DNA of 64,000 bases. Source: Rhodococcus sp. BP22 (GTDB lineage: Bacteria > Actinomycetota > Actinomycetes > Mycobacteriales > Mycobacteriaceae). The stretch covers positions 411,725-475,724 of the forward strand of contig NZ_JACFTB010000004.1 of NCBI RefSeq assembly GCF_014281965.1, given 5' to 3'. Position numbers and translations under genes: made by a program. Numbering within the stretch: position 1 is the first letter of the stretch; every line of letters begins with the position of its first letter. Of this stretch, positions 7,197 through 15,824 are shown piece by piece. The notes under the pieces are model-generated. The model did not search any database. It was not told the origin of the DNA and worked only from the letters and a program-made list of their open reading frames with translations.

Positions 7197-8254
7197 TTGT
7201 CGTCTTCTTCCTTGGCATGCGTGCCAGCGGCAGCAGAGCCCGGAACGACGTCCGGAGCGACAAATTCGGGTTCCGACAGGTCACCGCCGGCCTCGAGCTC
7301 TTCGGCCTCTGCCTGCGCGAGTGCTTCGGCCAGTTCGGCGGTCGCACCTACGGGGTTGCCGTTCTCGTCGAATTCCAGCGCCTGGTCGTGGTTACTTCCC
7401 AGATACGCGTCGACGACAGCGCCATTGTTCGACAGTTCCTCTGGCGTCGATTCGGCGATGACACTGCCCTGTGCCATGACGACGACCCAGTCGCTGATAT
7501 CTCGGATGACGTCCATATCGTGTTCGACGAACACCACGGTCATTCCATCGTCGCGCAGTGATTTGATATGCCCCAACAGGCTTTGTGTGAGAGCAGGATT
7601 GACGCCTGCCATCGGCTCGTCGAGCATCACCACAGCAGGGTCGGTCATGAGCGCACGGGCCATCTCGAGCAGTTTGCGCTGCCCGCCCGACAATGAGCCG
7701 GCGAGATCGTCGGCCTTGGCGTCGAGCTTGAATCGAGCCAAGAGATCGTAGGCGCGTTCGGTGATCTCCCGTTCCTGGGCTTTCCACGTCCATGGCATGA
7801 ACGTGTTGAGTATGCGTTCGCCCTTCTGCCCGGTGGCGCCGAGGCGGACATTGTCCAGGACAGTGAGCTTCGAGAGTGCTTTCGTCAGCTGAAAGGTGCG
7901 CACGACGCCTTTGCGGGCAACCTGATGCGGATGCATCTTCCCGAGCGACTGGCCATCCATCGACCAAGTGCCGGTGTCGGGTCGATCGAAACCGGTCAGC
8001 AGATTGAACAGGGTGGTTTTGCCTGCGCCGTTCGGTCCGATGAGTCCGGTGATGCAGCCGCGCTGAATCTCGAGGTGGGCAACGTCGACCGCTTTGAGCC
8101 CGCCGAACGTCCTTGAGACGCCGTCGACGACCAGGGTTGGGTCGGGCTTCGGTGCGCCGGGAGTGCTCGGTACGCCTGCGAACAGTGCCCTTCGCTCTTC
8201 GGAGCTGAGAGCTTTGGCGGCGCGTGCGGCCAAAGCCGATGAGGTGTCAGGCAT
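7193..8254 (-). CDS. livG: branched-chain amino acid-type ABC transporter ATPase LivG
   Basis: The second ATPase subunit, 353 residues: Walker A GPNGAGKTT, signature LSGGQRKLLEMARAL, Walker B VVMLDEPMAGVNP (the typical LivG 'MAGVNP') and switch His in VVFVEHDMD. It is longer than usual: about 40 extra N-terminal residues and an acidic 70-residue C-terminal tail (AEALAQAEAEELEAGG) with no recognised domain. It overlaps livM by 8 bp and livF by 4 bp, so the subunits are translationally coupled. Confidence 0.93.
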   Translation of the reverse strand: MPDTSSALAARAAKALSSEERRALFAGVPSTPGAPKPDPTLVVDGVSRTFGGLKAVDVAHLEIQRGCITGLIGPNGAGKTTLFNLLTGFDRPDTGTWSMDGQSLGKMHPHQVARKGVVRTFQLTKALSKLTVLDNVRLGATGQKGERILNTFMPWTWKAQEREITERAYDLLARFKLDAKADDLAGSLSGGQRKLLEMARALMTDPAVVMLDEPMAGVNPALTQSLLGHIKSLRDDGMTVVFVEHDMDVIRDISDWVVVMAQGSVIAESTPEELSNNGAVVDAYLGSNHDQALEFDENGNPVGATAELAEALAQAEAEELEAGGDLSEPEFVAPDVVPGSAAAGTHAKEEDDK

Positions 8255-9236
8255 TGAGTTGGACCTCTCGCTTGTTCCCGAGAATACCCTGGGGTCTGAA
8301 GACCATCAGTACGGCGATCAGGATCCCCAACAGCACGAATCGAGTCGCACCGACCTGCTGCTCGCTGAGGTCCAGCAGAGGATCGGGGCCGGTGATCGCC
8401 TGGCGAAGGATGGCGTCGGGGATCGACAGTAGGAACCAGAACAACATGGCACCGAGCACCGGTCCGAACACCGTCGCGGCACCGCCGAGAATCAGAGCTC
8501 CGAATGCGAAGAAGGTCTGCGCGGTGGAGTAGAAGTCCGGGTTGATGGATTTGGTCTGCAGTGCGTTGAACACACCACCCATGCCGCCGATGACACCGCC
8601 CATGACGAGGGCCTGCATCTTGTAGACGAACACGTTCTTACCCAATGAACGCGCAGCGTCCTCGTCCTCGCGCACGGCCTTGAGGACGCGGCCCCACGGG
8701 CTGTGTGTGAGCAGGTACACGAAGCCACACAGAACGAGTACGAGCGTCCAACCCACCACCATCGACCACAGGTCGTCGCCATAGAATTTGACGCCCAGGA
8801 ACGAGTACTGCTTCCCCGAGTCGAAGGGGCTCAGCGACGTGAACGGATCAGCGAAACCGAACAGTCCGTTGGTCGATGCAGTCACCGAATCCGTAGCGGT
8901 CGAGCGGAAGACGAGTCTGAGTATCTCTGAGGCCGCGATCGTGACGATAGCCAGATAGTCCGCCCTCAGCCGGAGCGTCGGGATGCCGAGGACGAGCGCG
9001 AGCAGTCCGGCCGCACCGAGACCGACGAGGATACCGACCCACAACGGCTGCTGATAGGTGACCGTCATGATTCCGACGCCGTATCCGCCGAGCAGGGCGA
9101 ATCCGATCTGGCCGAAGTTGAGCAGACCCGCATAACCGAAGTGCAGGTTCAAGCCGATGGCGAGTAATGCGTAGAAGATTGCCGACGGACCGATCAGCTG
9201 CGCGAGTGAAACTTGAAGAGCCGCAAGAATATCCAT
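8247..9236 (-). CDS. livM: branched-chain amino acid-type ABC permease LivM
   Basis: A membrane permease subunit of 329 residues with about eight to nine hydrophobic helices. The LivM-type core is clear: ALGLNLHFGYAGLLNFGQIGF near the N terminus, TLRLRADYLAIVTIAASEI, and the EAA-like cytoplasmic loop WGRVLKAVREDEDAARSLGKNV that contacts the ATPases. It ends VFRPQGILG, as in the paralogous LivH. It lies four bases after livH and overlaps livG. Confidence 0.93.
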   Translation of the reverse strand: MDILAALQVSLAQLIGPSAIFYALLAIGLNLHFGYAGLLNFGQIGFALLGGYGVGIMTVTYQQPLWVGILVGLGAAGLLALVLGIPTLRLRADYLAIVTIAASEILRLVFRSTATDSVTASTNGLFGFADPFTSLSPFDSGKQYSFLGVKFYGDDLWSMVVGWTLVLVLCGFVYLLTHSPWGRVLKAVREDEDAARSLGKNVFVYKMQALVMGGVIGGMGGVFNALQTKSINPDFYSTAQTFFAFGALILGGAATVFGPVLGAMLFWFLLSIPDAILRQAITGPDPLLDLSEQQVGATRFVLLGILIAVLMVFRPQGILGNKREVQLNA

Positions 9237-9240
9237 CAGT

Positions 9241-10617
9241 TCACCCGATCCTTTGCCGCGAGCCGAGTATGCCCTGAGGTCTGACGACGAGGATGAGAAT
9301 CAAGACGAGCAGGCCTCCGATGTATTTGAGATCGGGATTGATGAACATCGTCGACCACTGCACGAGCAGCCCCACGATCACGCAGCCGAGGAGCGCCCCG
9401 TATGCGGTTCCGAGCCCGCCGAGGGTGATGCCGGCGAACATGAGGAGGAGCAGCTTGAAGCCCATCTCCCATTGCACGCGACCGCCGAGTTCGGACAGTC
9501 CGAACAGGACGCCACCGAGAGCAGCGAGCCCGCCGCCCATGCACCAGACGAATGTCACGACGCGTTCGACATTGATGCCCGACGACGCCGCGAGGTCGCG
9601 GTTGTCCGCGACGGCGCGCATCGCTTTGCCGATCCGAGTGCGTTGCAACATGAGCGCGACGCCGACGAGCACGACGATGCTGATGATGATGCACGCCAGA
9701 TTGACGTTGGTGATGGCGAACGGACCCCATTCGTTCTGGGTCTGAGCCTGGTAGTCGTCGAAGGGCTCGGCGCGGTCGGAGAAGAAGATGAGGATCAGGT
9801 ACCGCAGCGCGATCGCAAGGCCGATGGACACCACAAGTTGTGCGATCAGACCGGTCTTGCGTTTTCGAAGTGGTCTCCAGATGGCCGCGTTGTTGAGCCA
9901 TCCGATGGCGACGCCGACGATGACGGCCAGGATCGTGGCATAGATCAGTTGAATACCCATGCTGACGTTGAACACCCAGGCAGCTACGGCCCCGAGAGTG
10001 ACCAGTTCACCGTGCGCGAAGTTGGTCAGGCCGGTGGTGCCGAAGATCAGACTCAGACCGACTGCGGCGAGGGCGATTACGAGACCGAAACGGAAGCCGT
10101 CGACCGTAGTCCTGATGAATTTCTCGTAGAAGGGAAGCTCGTTGGAGGTGCGGGCTTCACCGAACGAAAAGATCACGGTGTTCGTGCGTCCGGCCGCAAT
10201 CTCGCGCTGCACTTCGCCCTGAACGCTGACCCCGTCGGGAAGCGTCTCGGAGTCGACCTCGAAAGTGTATGACCCTGGGGATAATTCGAGGGTCCAGCGG
10301 CCACCTTTCTCGGATGTCGTTCGAGCGACCTCGTCGCCGGTCGAATCGCGCGCCAGCACGTCGACGTCGGTCAGGCGTTCGCCACCGTTGTTGAGGCTGC
10401 CACTGACGGGGACGGCGTCGGCCGCAGGTGGTTGAGATATCGACGACGGTGGGGGAGTCGGCGTCGGTTCCTGGGCCAGCGCGGTGCCGCCGAACGTCAC
10501 GGCGGCTATGGATCCGAGGATCGCCAGAAGGAGGGTTTGTTTGATGAAGTGAAGCGGGGTTCGGCTGCGATGCCGAAGTCGAATCTTCCTACGGGTCCAT
10601 CGAACAATTGGGGCCAC
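9241..10617 (-). CDS. livH: LivH permease with extra exported N-terminal domain
   Basis: A permease of 458 residues, much longer than usual LivH (about 290). From about residue 165 it is a normal LivH: FGLVIALAAVGLSLIFGTTGLTNFAHGE, loop GKAMRAVADNRDLAASSGINV, end VRPQGILGSRQRIG. Before that lie a signal-like hydrophobic segment (residues 24-49, ending ALAQ), a Pro/Thr linker and an 80-residue beta domain like carboxypeptidase regulatory or Ig-like repeats (VPVSGSLNNGGERLTDVDVLARD, GRWTLELSPGSYTF). This part probably sits outside the membrane. The GTG at 10617 is chosen because GGAGGA stands six bases upstream; the ORF is open to 10851 but that would overlap the polA start. Confidence 0.88.
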   Translation of the reverse strand: MAPIVRWTRRKIRLRHRSRTPLHFIKQTLLLAILGSIAAVTFGGTALAQEPTPTPPPSSISQPPAADAVPVSGSLNNGGERLTDVDVLARDSTGDEVARTTSEKGGRWTLELSPGSYTFEVDSETLPDGVSVQGEVQREIAAGRTNTVIFSFGEARTSNELPFYEKFIRTTVDGFRFGLVIALAAVGLSLIFGTTGLTNFAHGELVTLGAVAAWVFNVSMGIQLIYATILAVIVGVAIGWLNNAAIWRPLRKRKTGLIAQLVVSIGLAIALRYLILIFFSDRAEPFDDYQAQTQNEWGPFAITNVNLACIIISIVVLVGVALMLQRTRIGKAMRAVADNRDLAASSGINVERVVTFVWCMGGGLAALGGVLFGLSELGGRVQWEMGFKLLLLMFAGITLGGLGTAYGALLGCVIVGLLVQWSTMFINPDLKYIGGLLVLILILVVRPQGILGSRQRIG

Positions 10618-10820
10618 GCACGTCCTCCGGACGGTTGTCGGTTGAGCCTCGAGACCTCGGCTGCTGCAATTGTGGGACTGTAACCGTTGAAAGCGCACGA
10701 AATCGGAGTCTTGAATTTCCGGAAAGTATCGTTTGTGTTTCGAACTACCCGGTCGGTGGTTCGGGCCGGGAGTCGCATCCACTGACGCGGTGTCGGAGCT
10801 TCTACTTAGACTGGTCAACC

Positions 10821-13562
10821 GTGAGCCCCATAACCGAGCACAGCGCAGCATCGAAACCCTCGACCGGCAGTTCCGCCGACGGTGAGCAGCCGACGCTGTT
10901 GCTGATCGACGGTCATTCCATCGCCTTTCGCGCGTTCTTCGCGCTGCCCGTGGACAACTTCAAGACCACCAGCGGCCAGACCACCAACGCGGTGTACGGG
11001 TTCACCTCCATGCTGATCAACCTCCTTCGAGACGAGAAGCCGACGCATATCGCGGCGGCGTTCGATGTGTCTCGGCAAACGTTCCGGGCTGAGCGGTTCC
11101 CGGCCTACAAGGCGAACCGAAGTAAGACGCCCGACGAGTTCGCCGGTCAGGTGGACATCACCAAGGACGTCCTCGGTGCCATGGGTATCCCGGTGATGGC
11201 CGAAGCCGGATTCGAAGCAGACGACATCATCGCGACATTGGTGACTCAAGCGGAAGCGCTCGGCTATCGGATCCTCGTGGTGACGGGTGACCGAGACGCG
11301 CTGCAGCTCGTCACCGACAACGTCACTGTGCTGTATCCGAAGAAGGGTGTCTCCGAGCTCACTCGGTTCACCCCGGAAGAGGTCACCACCAAGTACGGAC
11401 TCACACCGGCGCAGTACCCGGATTTTGCTGCGCTGCGCGGAGACCCGAGCGACAACCTGCCCGGTATCCCCGGTGTCGGCGAGAAGACGGCCACCAAGTG
11501 GATCGTGGAGTACGGCTCGCTGGAAGAGCTCGTCAACAACGTCGACAAGGTCAAGGGCAAGGTGGGTGACGCCCTGCGGGCCAACCTGTCCGGCGTGGTG
11601 CTCAACCGCGAACTCACCGAGATGGTGCGGGACGTTCCACTTCCGTATACGCCGGATCAGTTGGAGCTGGCGCCGTGGGATCGGGAGAAGATCCATGCGC
11701 TGTTCGACGATCTCGAGTTTCGAGTGTTGCGCGATCGGTTGTTCGACACCCTGTCCTCCACGGAACCCGAAGCCGAAGAAGGCTTCGACGTGCGTGGTGG
11801 CACCGTCCCGGTGGGTGAGCTCGCACAGTGGCTCGCGGTTCACGCCTCCACGGGCGAGCGTCACGGCCTCTCGGTCGTCGGCCCGAGACGACCGTTCGAC
11901 AGCGATGCGGTGTCGATCGCGATTGCCGCATCCGACGGCGAAGGTGGCTTCGTCAATACCAGCTCTTTGGATCCATCGGACGAGCAGGCACTGGCGGCAT
12001 GGTTGGCCGATGCCGGTCAACCGAAAGCGCTCCACGAAGCAAAATGGGCAATCCACGCGTTGCGTGGTCGCGGTTGGACCTTGGGCGGCTTGACCAGCGA
12101 CACTGCACTTGCCGCGTACCTTGTCCGCCCGGGTCAACGGACGTTCAACCTCGACGACCTGTCGCTGCGGTATCTCAAGCGCGAACTGCGCGTCGAGGAT
12201 CCCGCCGAAGGCCAGCTTTCACTGCTCGATACCGAGGACGTCGCGGAAGCGGCTGTCGCAGAGGGCGAGATACTGCGGGCGCAAGCAATTCTGGATCTTG
12301 CTGCCGCACTGGACGACGAGTTGGCGGCGATCGAATCGAGTTCATTGCTCTCGGAGATGGAATTACCGCTTCTGTCCTTGCTCGCGGACCTCGAGGCGAC
12401 CGGCATCGCTGTCGACGAGACGCATCTCGGTGAGCTGCAGAGCCAGTTCGCCGACAAGGTGAGCGAAGCCGCCAATGCTGCCTACGAAGTCATCGGCAAG
12501 CAGATCAATCTCGGCTCCCCGAAACAGCTGCAAGTTGTGCTGTTCGACGAGCTCGAAATGCCGAAGACCAAAAAGACCAAGACCGGTTACACCACCGATG
12601 CCGATGCGCTGCAAGGGTTGTTCGAGAAAACCCAGCATCCGTTCTTGAAGTTCCTGCTCGATCACCGTGATGCGACACGCATGAAGGTCACCGTGGACGG
12701 GTTACTCAAGTCGATCGCCGACGACGGACGAATCCACACCACGTTCAATCAGACCGTGGCAGCCACCGGCCGGTTGTCCTCAACCGATCCGAACCTGCAG
12801 AACATTCCAGTTCGAAACGAGGCCGGACGCCACATCAGAGACGGGTTCGTCGTGGGCGAGGGGTTCAGCACTCTCCTGACCGCTGACTACAGTCAGATCG
12901 AGATGCGAATCATGGCCCACGTGTCCGGCGACGCCGGCCTCATCGAGGCGTTCAACACCGGTGAAGACCTGCACAGTTTCGTAGGCTCGCGCGCGTTCGG
13001 CGTGCCCATCGAGGACGTCACCCCCGAACTACGCCGACGTGTGAAGGCCATGTCCTACGGACTTGCCTACGGACTCAGTGCTTTCGGCTTGGCCGCGCAG
13101 TTGAAGATTTCGACAGAAGAGGCCAAAGCGCAGATGGAGGCCTACTTCTCGAGATTCGGTGGGGTTCGGGACTACCTGCGAAACGCCGTCGAAGAGGCAC
13201 GAAAGGTCGGATACACCTCGACTCTCTACGGCCGCAGGCGCTACCTACCCGACCTCAACAGTGACAACCGTCAACGTCGTGAGGTTGCCGAGCGCGCTGC
13301 GCTGAACGCGCCGATTCAGGGAACAGCAGCGGACATCATCAAGGTGGCGATGATCGACGTTCACAACTCTTTGGCGGAATCGGGGCTCCGATCACGAATG
13401 TTGTTGCAGGTGCACGACGAATTGGTCCTCGAAGTCGTCGAATCCGAGCGCGAGCAGATCGAGCACTTGGTTCGAGACAAAATGTCCTCGGCCATCGAGC
13501 TTTCCGTTCCGCTCGAGGTGTCCGTCGGCACCGGAACGAGCTGGGACCAGGCCGCACACTAG
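10821..13562 (+). CDS. polA: DNA polymerase I
   Basis: A polymerase for gap filling and Okazaki-fragment processing, 913 residues. The N-terminal 5'-3' exonuclease (LLLIDGHSIAFRAFFAL, DDIIATLVTQAEALGY, GVGEKTA helix-hairpin-helix) is followed by a central 3'-5' exonuclease-like domain lacking the usual acidic proofreading motifs, and the family A polymerase domain with motif A DYSQIEMR, the O-helix region RRVKAMSYGLAYG and motif C QVHDELV. The GTG at 10821 is chosen; the ORF is open upstream but the sequence there is not family-like. It diverges from livH across a 203-bp region, and the 16-bp terminator at 13585 ends it. It is immediately distinguishable from a helicase-fused or truncated form by its full length. 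Confidence 0.96.
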   Translation: MSPITEHSAASKPSTGSSADGEQPTLLLIDGHSIAFRAFFALPVDNFKTTSGQTTNAVYGFTSMLINLLRDEKPTHIAAAFDVSRQTFRAERFPAYKANRSKTPDEFAGQVDITKDVLGAMGIPVMAEAGFEADDIIATLVTQAEALGYRILVVTGDRDALQLVTDNVTVLYPKKGVSELTRFTPEEVTTKYGLTPAQYPDFAALRGDPSDNLPGIPGVGEKTATKWIVEYGSLEELVNNVDKVKGKVGDALRANLSGVVLNRELTEMVRDVPLPYTPDQLELAPWDREKIHALFDDLEFRVLRDRLFDTLSSTEPEAEEGFDVRGGTVPVGELAQWLAVHASTGERHGLSVVGPRRPFDSDAVSIAIAASDGEGGFVNTSSLDPSDEQALAAWLADAGQPKALHEAKWAIHALRGRGWTLGGLTSDTALAAYLVRPGQRTFNLDDLSLRYLKRELRVEDPAEGQLSLLDTEDVAEAAVAEGEILRAQAILDLAAALDDELAAIESSSLLSEMELPLLSLLADLEATGIAVDETHLGELQSQFADKVSEAANAAYEVIGKQINLGSPKQLQVVLFDELEMPKTKKTKTGYTTDADALQGLFEKTQHPFLKFLLDHRDATRMKVTVDGLLKSIADDGRIHTTFNQTVAATGRLSSTDPNLQNIPVRNEAGRHIRDGFVVGEGFSTLLTADYSQIEMRIMAHVSGDAGLIEAFNTGEDLHSFVGSRAFGVPIEDVTPELRRRVKAMSYGLAYGLSAFGLAAQLKISTEEAKAQMEAYFSRFGGVRDYLRNAVEEARKVGYTSTLYGRRRYLPDLNSDNRQRREVAERAALNAPIQGTAADIIKVAMIDVHNSLAESGLRSRMLLQVHDELVLEVVESEREQIEHLVRDKMSSAIELSVPLEVSVGTGTSWDQAAH

Positions 13563-13584
13563 ACAGTCGCCTGTATGCAGAGAA

Positions 13585-13620
13585 CAAGAAAGCCGGTCGC
13601 ATATGCGACCGGCTTTCTTG
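13585..13620. terminator. bidirectional terminator between polA and trx
   Basis: A perfect 16-bp stem CAAGAAAGCCGGTCGC with an ATAT loop. The arms themselves supply a T-rich flank in both directions (TTTCTTG). The convergent genes polA and thioredoxin end on either side. Confidence 0.9.
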
Positions 13621-13636
13621 TTCGTTCAGGCCTGAA

Positions 13637-14014
13637 TTATTCGGCTGGAGCGTCGGCTTTCTGCTCTTCGATCTGTGCCTTCACCACGTCCATGTCGAGT
13701 GCCTTGATCTGTACTACCAGATCTTCCAGTGCTGCCGCAGGCAGTGCACCCGGCTGCGCGAACACGAGAATTCCCTCGCGGAACGCCATGATCGTGGGAA
13801 TCGACTTGATGTTGGCAGCGGCGGCGAGTCCCTGCTCTGCTTCCGTATCCACCTTGGCATGCACCACGTCTGGATGCTCCTCGGAGGACTTCTCGAATGT
13901 CGGTGCGAACTGGCGACACGGGCCGCACCAGGACGCCCAGAAGTCGACGAGGACCACGTCGTTGCCTCCGACGATGTCGTCGAAGTTCTGCTGAGTCAAT
14001 GTCTGTGTAGCCAC
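13637..14014 (-). CDS. thioredoxin
   Basis: A cytoplasmic disulfide reductase of 125 residues. Active-site motif WASWCGPCRQFAP (the two Cys at about 34 and 37) and the cis-Pro loop SIPTIMAFREG are present. A charged tail of about 20 residues extends beyond the normal 105-110 residue fold. This is probably an accessory thioredoxin: the main trxA of actinobacteria usually lies beside trxB near the origin. It is a single gene bounded by the polA terminator and the AraC-type gene. Confidence 0.9.
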   Translation of the reverse strand: MATQTLTQQNFDDIVGGNDVVLVDFWASWCGPCRQFAPTFEKSSEEHPDVVHAKVDTEAEQGLAAAANIKSIPTIMAFREGILVFAQPGALPAAALEDLVVQIKALDMDVVKAQIEEQKADAPAE

Positions 14015-14106
14015 GCCTGCCCTCTCATCGGTTTTTTCGTTCTCTAAAGTCCCTCAACGCAACACTGTGCCGAAAGCTTCCCGACCCCGCAGGCTGCGCC
14101 CAAAAG

Positions 14107-15105
14107 TCAAGCCGGTTGCGGTGACGCGCGGAACGTTCGACGATAAGAATTGGGTGTCGTGCACCGCACACGCACGAAATGCTGACGCATCACCGCTGCG
14201 TTGCCGAACCCGACACGTTCGGAGATGACATCCATCGACAGATCCGAATCTTCGAGCAGGTGCTGAGCCGCCAGAACACGTTGGTCGTTGAGCCACCGGG
14301 CGGGAGTAGTCCCGGTCTCGGCTTGAAACCGGCGCGCGAAAGTCCGGGCGGACATGTTGACCCGCGCAGACAGTTTCTGCACCGATAGGTCGTCGCCGAG
14401 GTTCTCCGTCATCCAGTCCAGCAGCGGAGCAAGCGTGTCGATCTCGGTAGTGGGCAGCGGAGTGGTGACGAACTGGGCCTGCCCACCGTCGCGGTGCGGT
14501 GGCACGACCATGCGTCGAGCTATCCCGTTGGCAACCTTGCTGCCCTGCTCTTTGCGAACGATGTGCAGGCACAAGTCGATTCCGGCTGCAGTGCCTGCGC
14601 TGGTGAAAACATTGCCGTCGCCCACATAGAGAACGTCCCGGTCGACCTCGGCAAGCGGATACTCGGCGGCAAGCCTGGCCGAGGTGCGCCAATGCGTCGT
14701 ACATCTTCGTCCGTCGAGAAGCCCAGCCTTGCCGAGCACGAATGCGCCGTTGCAGAGGCTGGCGACGCTGGCACCGCGTGCAACCGCGGCACGCAACTTG
14801 ACGAGCAGCGGCTCGATCGAGGCGTCGTACTCGCTGGTGCACAGGTAGCTGCCGTCCTCCGACGGGTAGGTGCCCCCAGCCGGAACGACGATCAGATCGG
14901 CCTCGTCGAGCTGTGACAGGTCGTGGGGAACATCGATGGTGAAGCCGAAACGGGTCCGGATGGGTTCGGCTACACCGGCAATGATCGAGAAGTCGTAAGT
15001 AGGTAGACCCTCGTCGGATCTGTCGAAGCCGAAGACCTCGCATGCCACTCCGAGTTCGAACTGCTCGGTCAGCGGCAGGAGTGGTACGACTACTCGTTTC
15101 AGCAC
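14107..15105 (-). CDS. GATase1-like / AraC-family regulator (FtrA type)
   Basis: A transcription regulator of 332 residues. The N-terminal DJ-1/PfpI-like domain (LLPLTEQFELGVACEVFGFDR; nucleophile-elbow region SLCNGAFVLGKAGLLDGR with Cys) is followed by two AraC helix-turn-helix motifs (DDLSVQKLSARVNMSARTFARRF and MDVISERVGFGNAAVMRQHF). Such proteins resemble FtrA and GlxA-type regulators; the effector is unknown. The GTG at 15105 (VLKRVVVPLL) is chosen because the family begins there, and residues upstream to 15264 are not conserved-looking. Neighbours give no clear target. Confidence 0.88.
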   Translation of the reverse strand: MLKRVVVPLLPLTEQFELGVACEVFGFDRSDEGLPTYDFSIIAGVAEPIRTRFGFTIDVPHDLSQLDEADLIVVPAGGTYPSEDGSYLCTSEYDASIEPLLVKLRAAVARGASVASLCNGAFVLGKAGLLDGRRCTTHWRTSARLAAEYPLAEVDRDVLYVGDGNVFTSAGTAAGIDLCLHIVRKEQGSKVANGIARRMVVPPHRDGGQAQFVTTPLPTTEIDTLAPLLDWMTENLGDDLSVQKLSARVNMSARTFARRFQAETGTTPARWLNDQRVLAAQHLLEDSDLSMDVISERVGFGNAAVMRQHFVRVRCTTPNSYRRTFRASPQPA

Positions 15106-15187
15106 GAAACCAAGTATGGCAGAAAACCGAGGTAACGTGTCATAACCGCCACTGTTGTACGAGATCGCGTGGCAGCAGGCTTGCCGC

Positions 15188-15304
15188 ATGACCATTGCAC
15201 TGCTCATCCTGGCTGTTCTGGCGGTGATCCACGGGGCGATATCCTTCGGATACTCTCCCGACACACACCGGGAGGAGAGCCAATTCGGTGACTACCGGTT
15301 CTGA
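15188..15304 (+). CDS. possible 38-residue single-span membrane protein
   Basis: A short ORF encoding a hydrophobic N-terminal helix (TIALLILAVLAVIHGAIS) and a polar C terminus (YSPDTHREESQFGDYRF). Such tiny one-span proteins are common in actinobacteria. Its stop overlaps the 3' end of the convergent 2H phosphoesterase gene by 13 bases. Shine-Dalgarno support is weak (CAGCAGG), so it stays tentative. Confidence 0.35.
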   Translation: MTIALLILAVLAVIHGAISFGYSPDTHREESQFGDYRF

Positions 15305-15816
15305 CGGACGATCCACTCGCGCTTCTCTTCGCCGTCCCATCGTCTCAACGCCGACGTGGTCCCGACGAGATCGGGCTGCGCAGAATCGAGACGGAGCAGA
15401 GCCTCGGCCAGTTCGATGCGAGTCATACGTCGTGCGAGCGTGACGTGCGGAGTCCATTTTCCTGGTGCGGTATGCGAACGAGAACCGTCCGCATCGCCTA
15501 CCACCTCTGATGCGCGCGCGTGAAGATCGATGAGTCTCCGCGAGGGCACGACCAGTCGAGCCAACGTCGCGTGTCTGCCACGGAAGACCACGAATGCACC
15601 AAGTCTGACGGGCATGTCGACCAGAAGGTATTCGTCGTGCACCCGGGTGTCGAACTCGTTCATCTCGTCGGCAACCGACAACGTGATGTGTGGACGATTC
15701 GAGATGCCCTTGTGCCTGCCTTGGCTGGGTAGGTCTGCGTCGAGCAGCAGTTGCCATTCCCGCCTGACAGCAGCGTCGAGCGTGTCGTCGAGGAGCAATT
15801 CCAATGACTGGACCAT
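15292..15816 (-). CDS. 2H phosphoesterase (LigT/CPDase-like)
   Basis: A 174-residue protein of the 2'-5' RNA ligase / cyclic phosphodiesterase superfamily. It carries the two hallmark HxT motifs, RPHITLS (about residue 42) and TPHVTLA (about residue 123), which form the active site. Family members open or form 2',3'-cyclic phosphates in RNA or nucleotides; the substrate here is unknown. It diverges from the dehydrogenase gene with only eight bases between start codons, so their promoters overlap. Confidence 0.85.
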   Translation of the reverse strand: MVQSLELLLDDTLDAAVRREWQLLLDADLPSQGRHKGISNRPHITLSVADEMNEFDTRVHDEYLLVDMPVRLGAFVVFRGRHATLARLVVPSRRLIDLHARASEVVGDADGSRSHTAPGKWTPHVTLARRMTRIELAEALLRLDSAQPDLVGTTSALRRWDGEEKREWIVRQNR

Positions 15817-15824
15817 AGTGAGTC

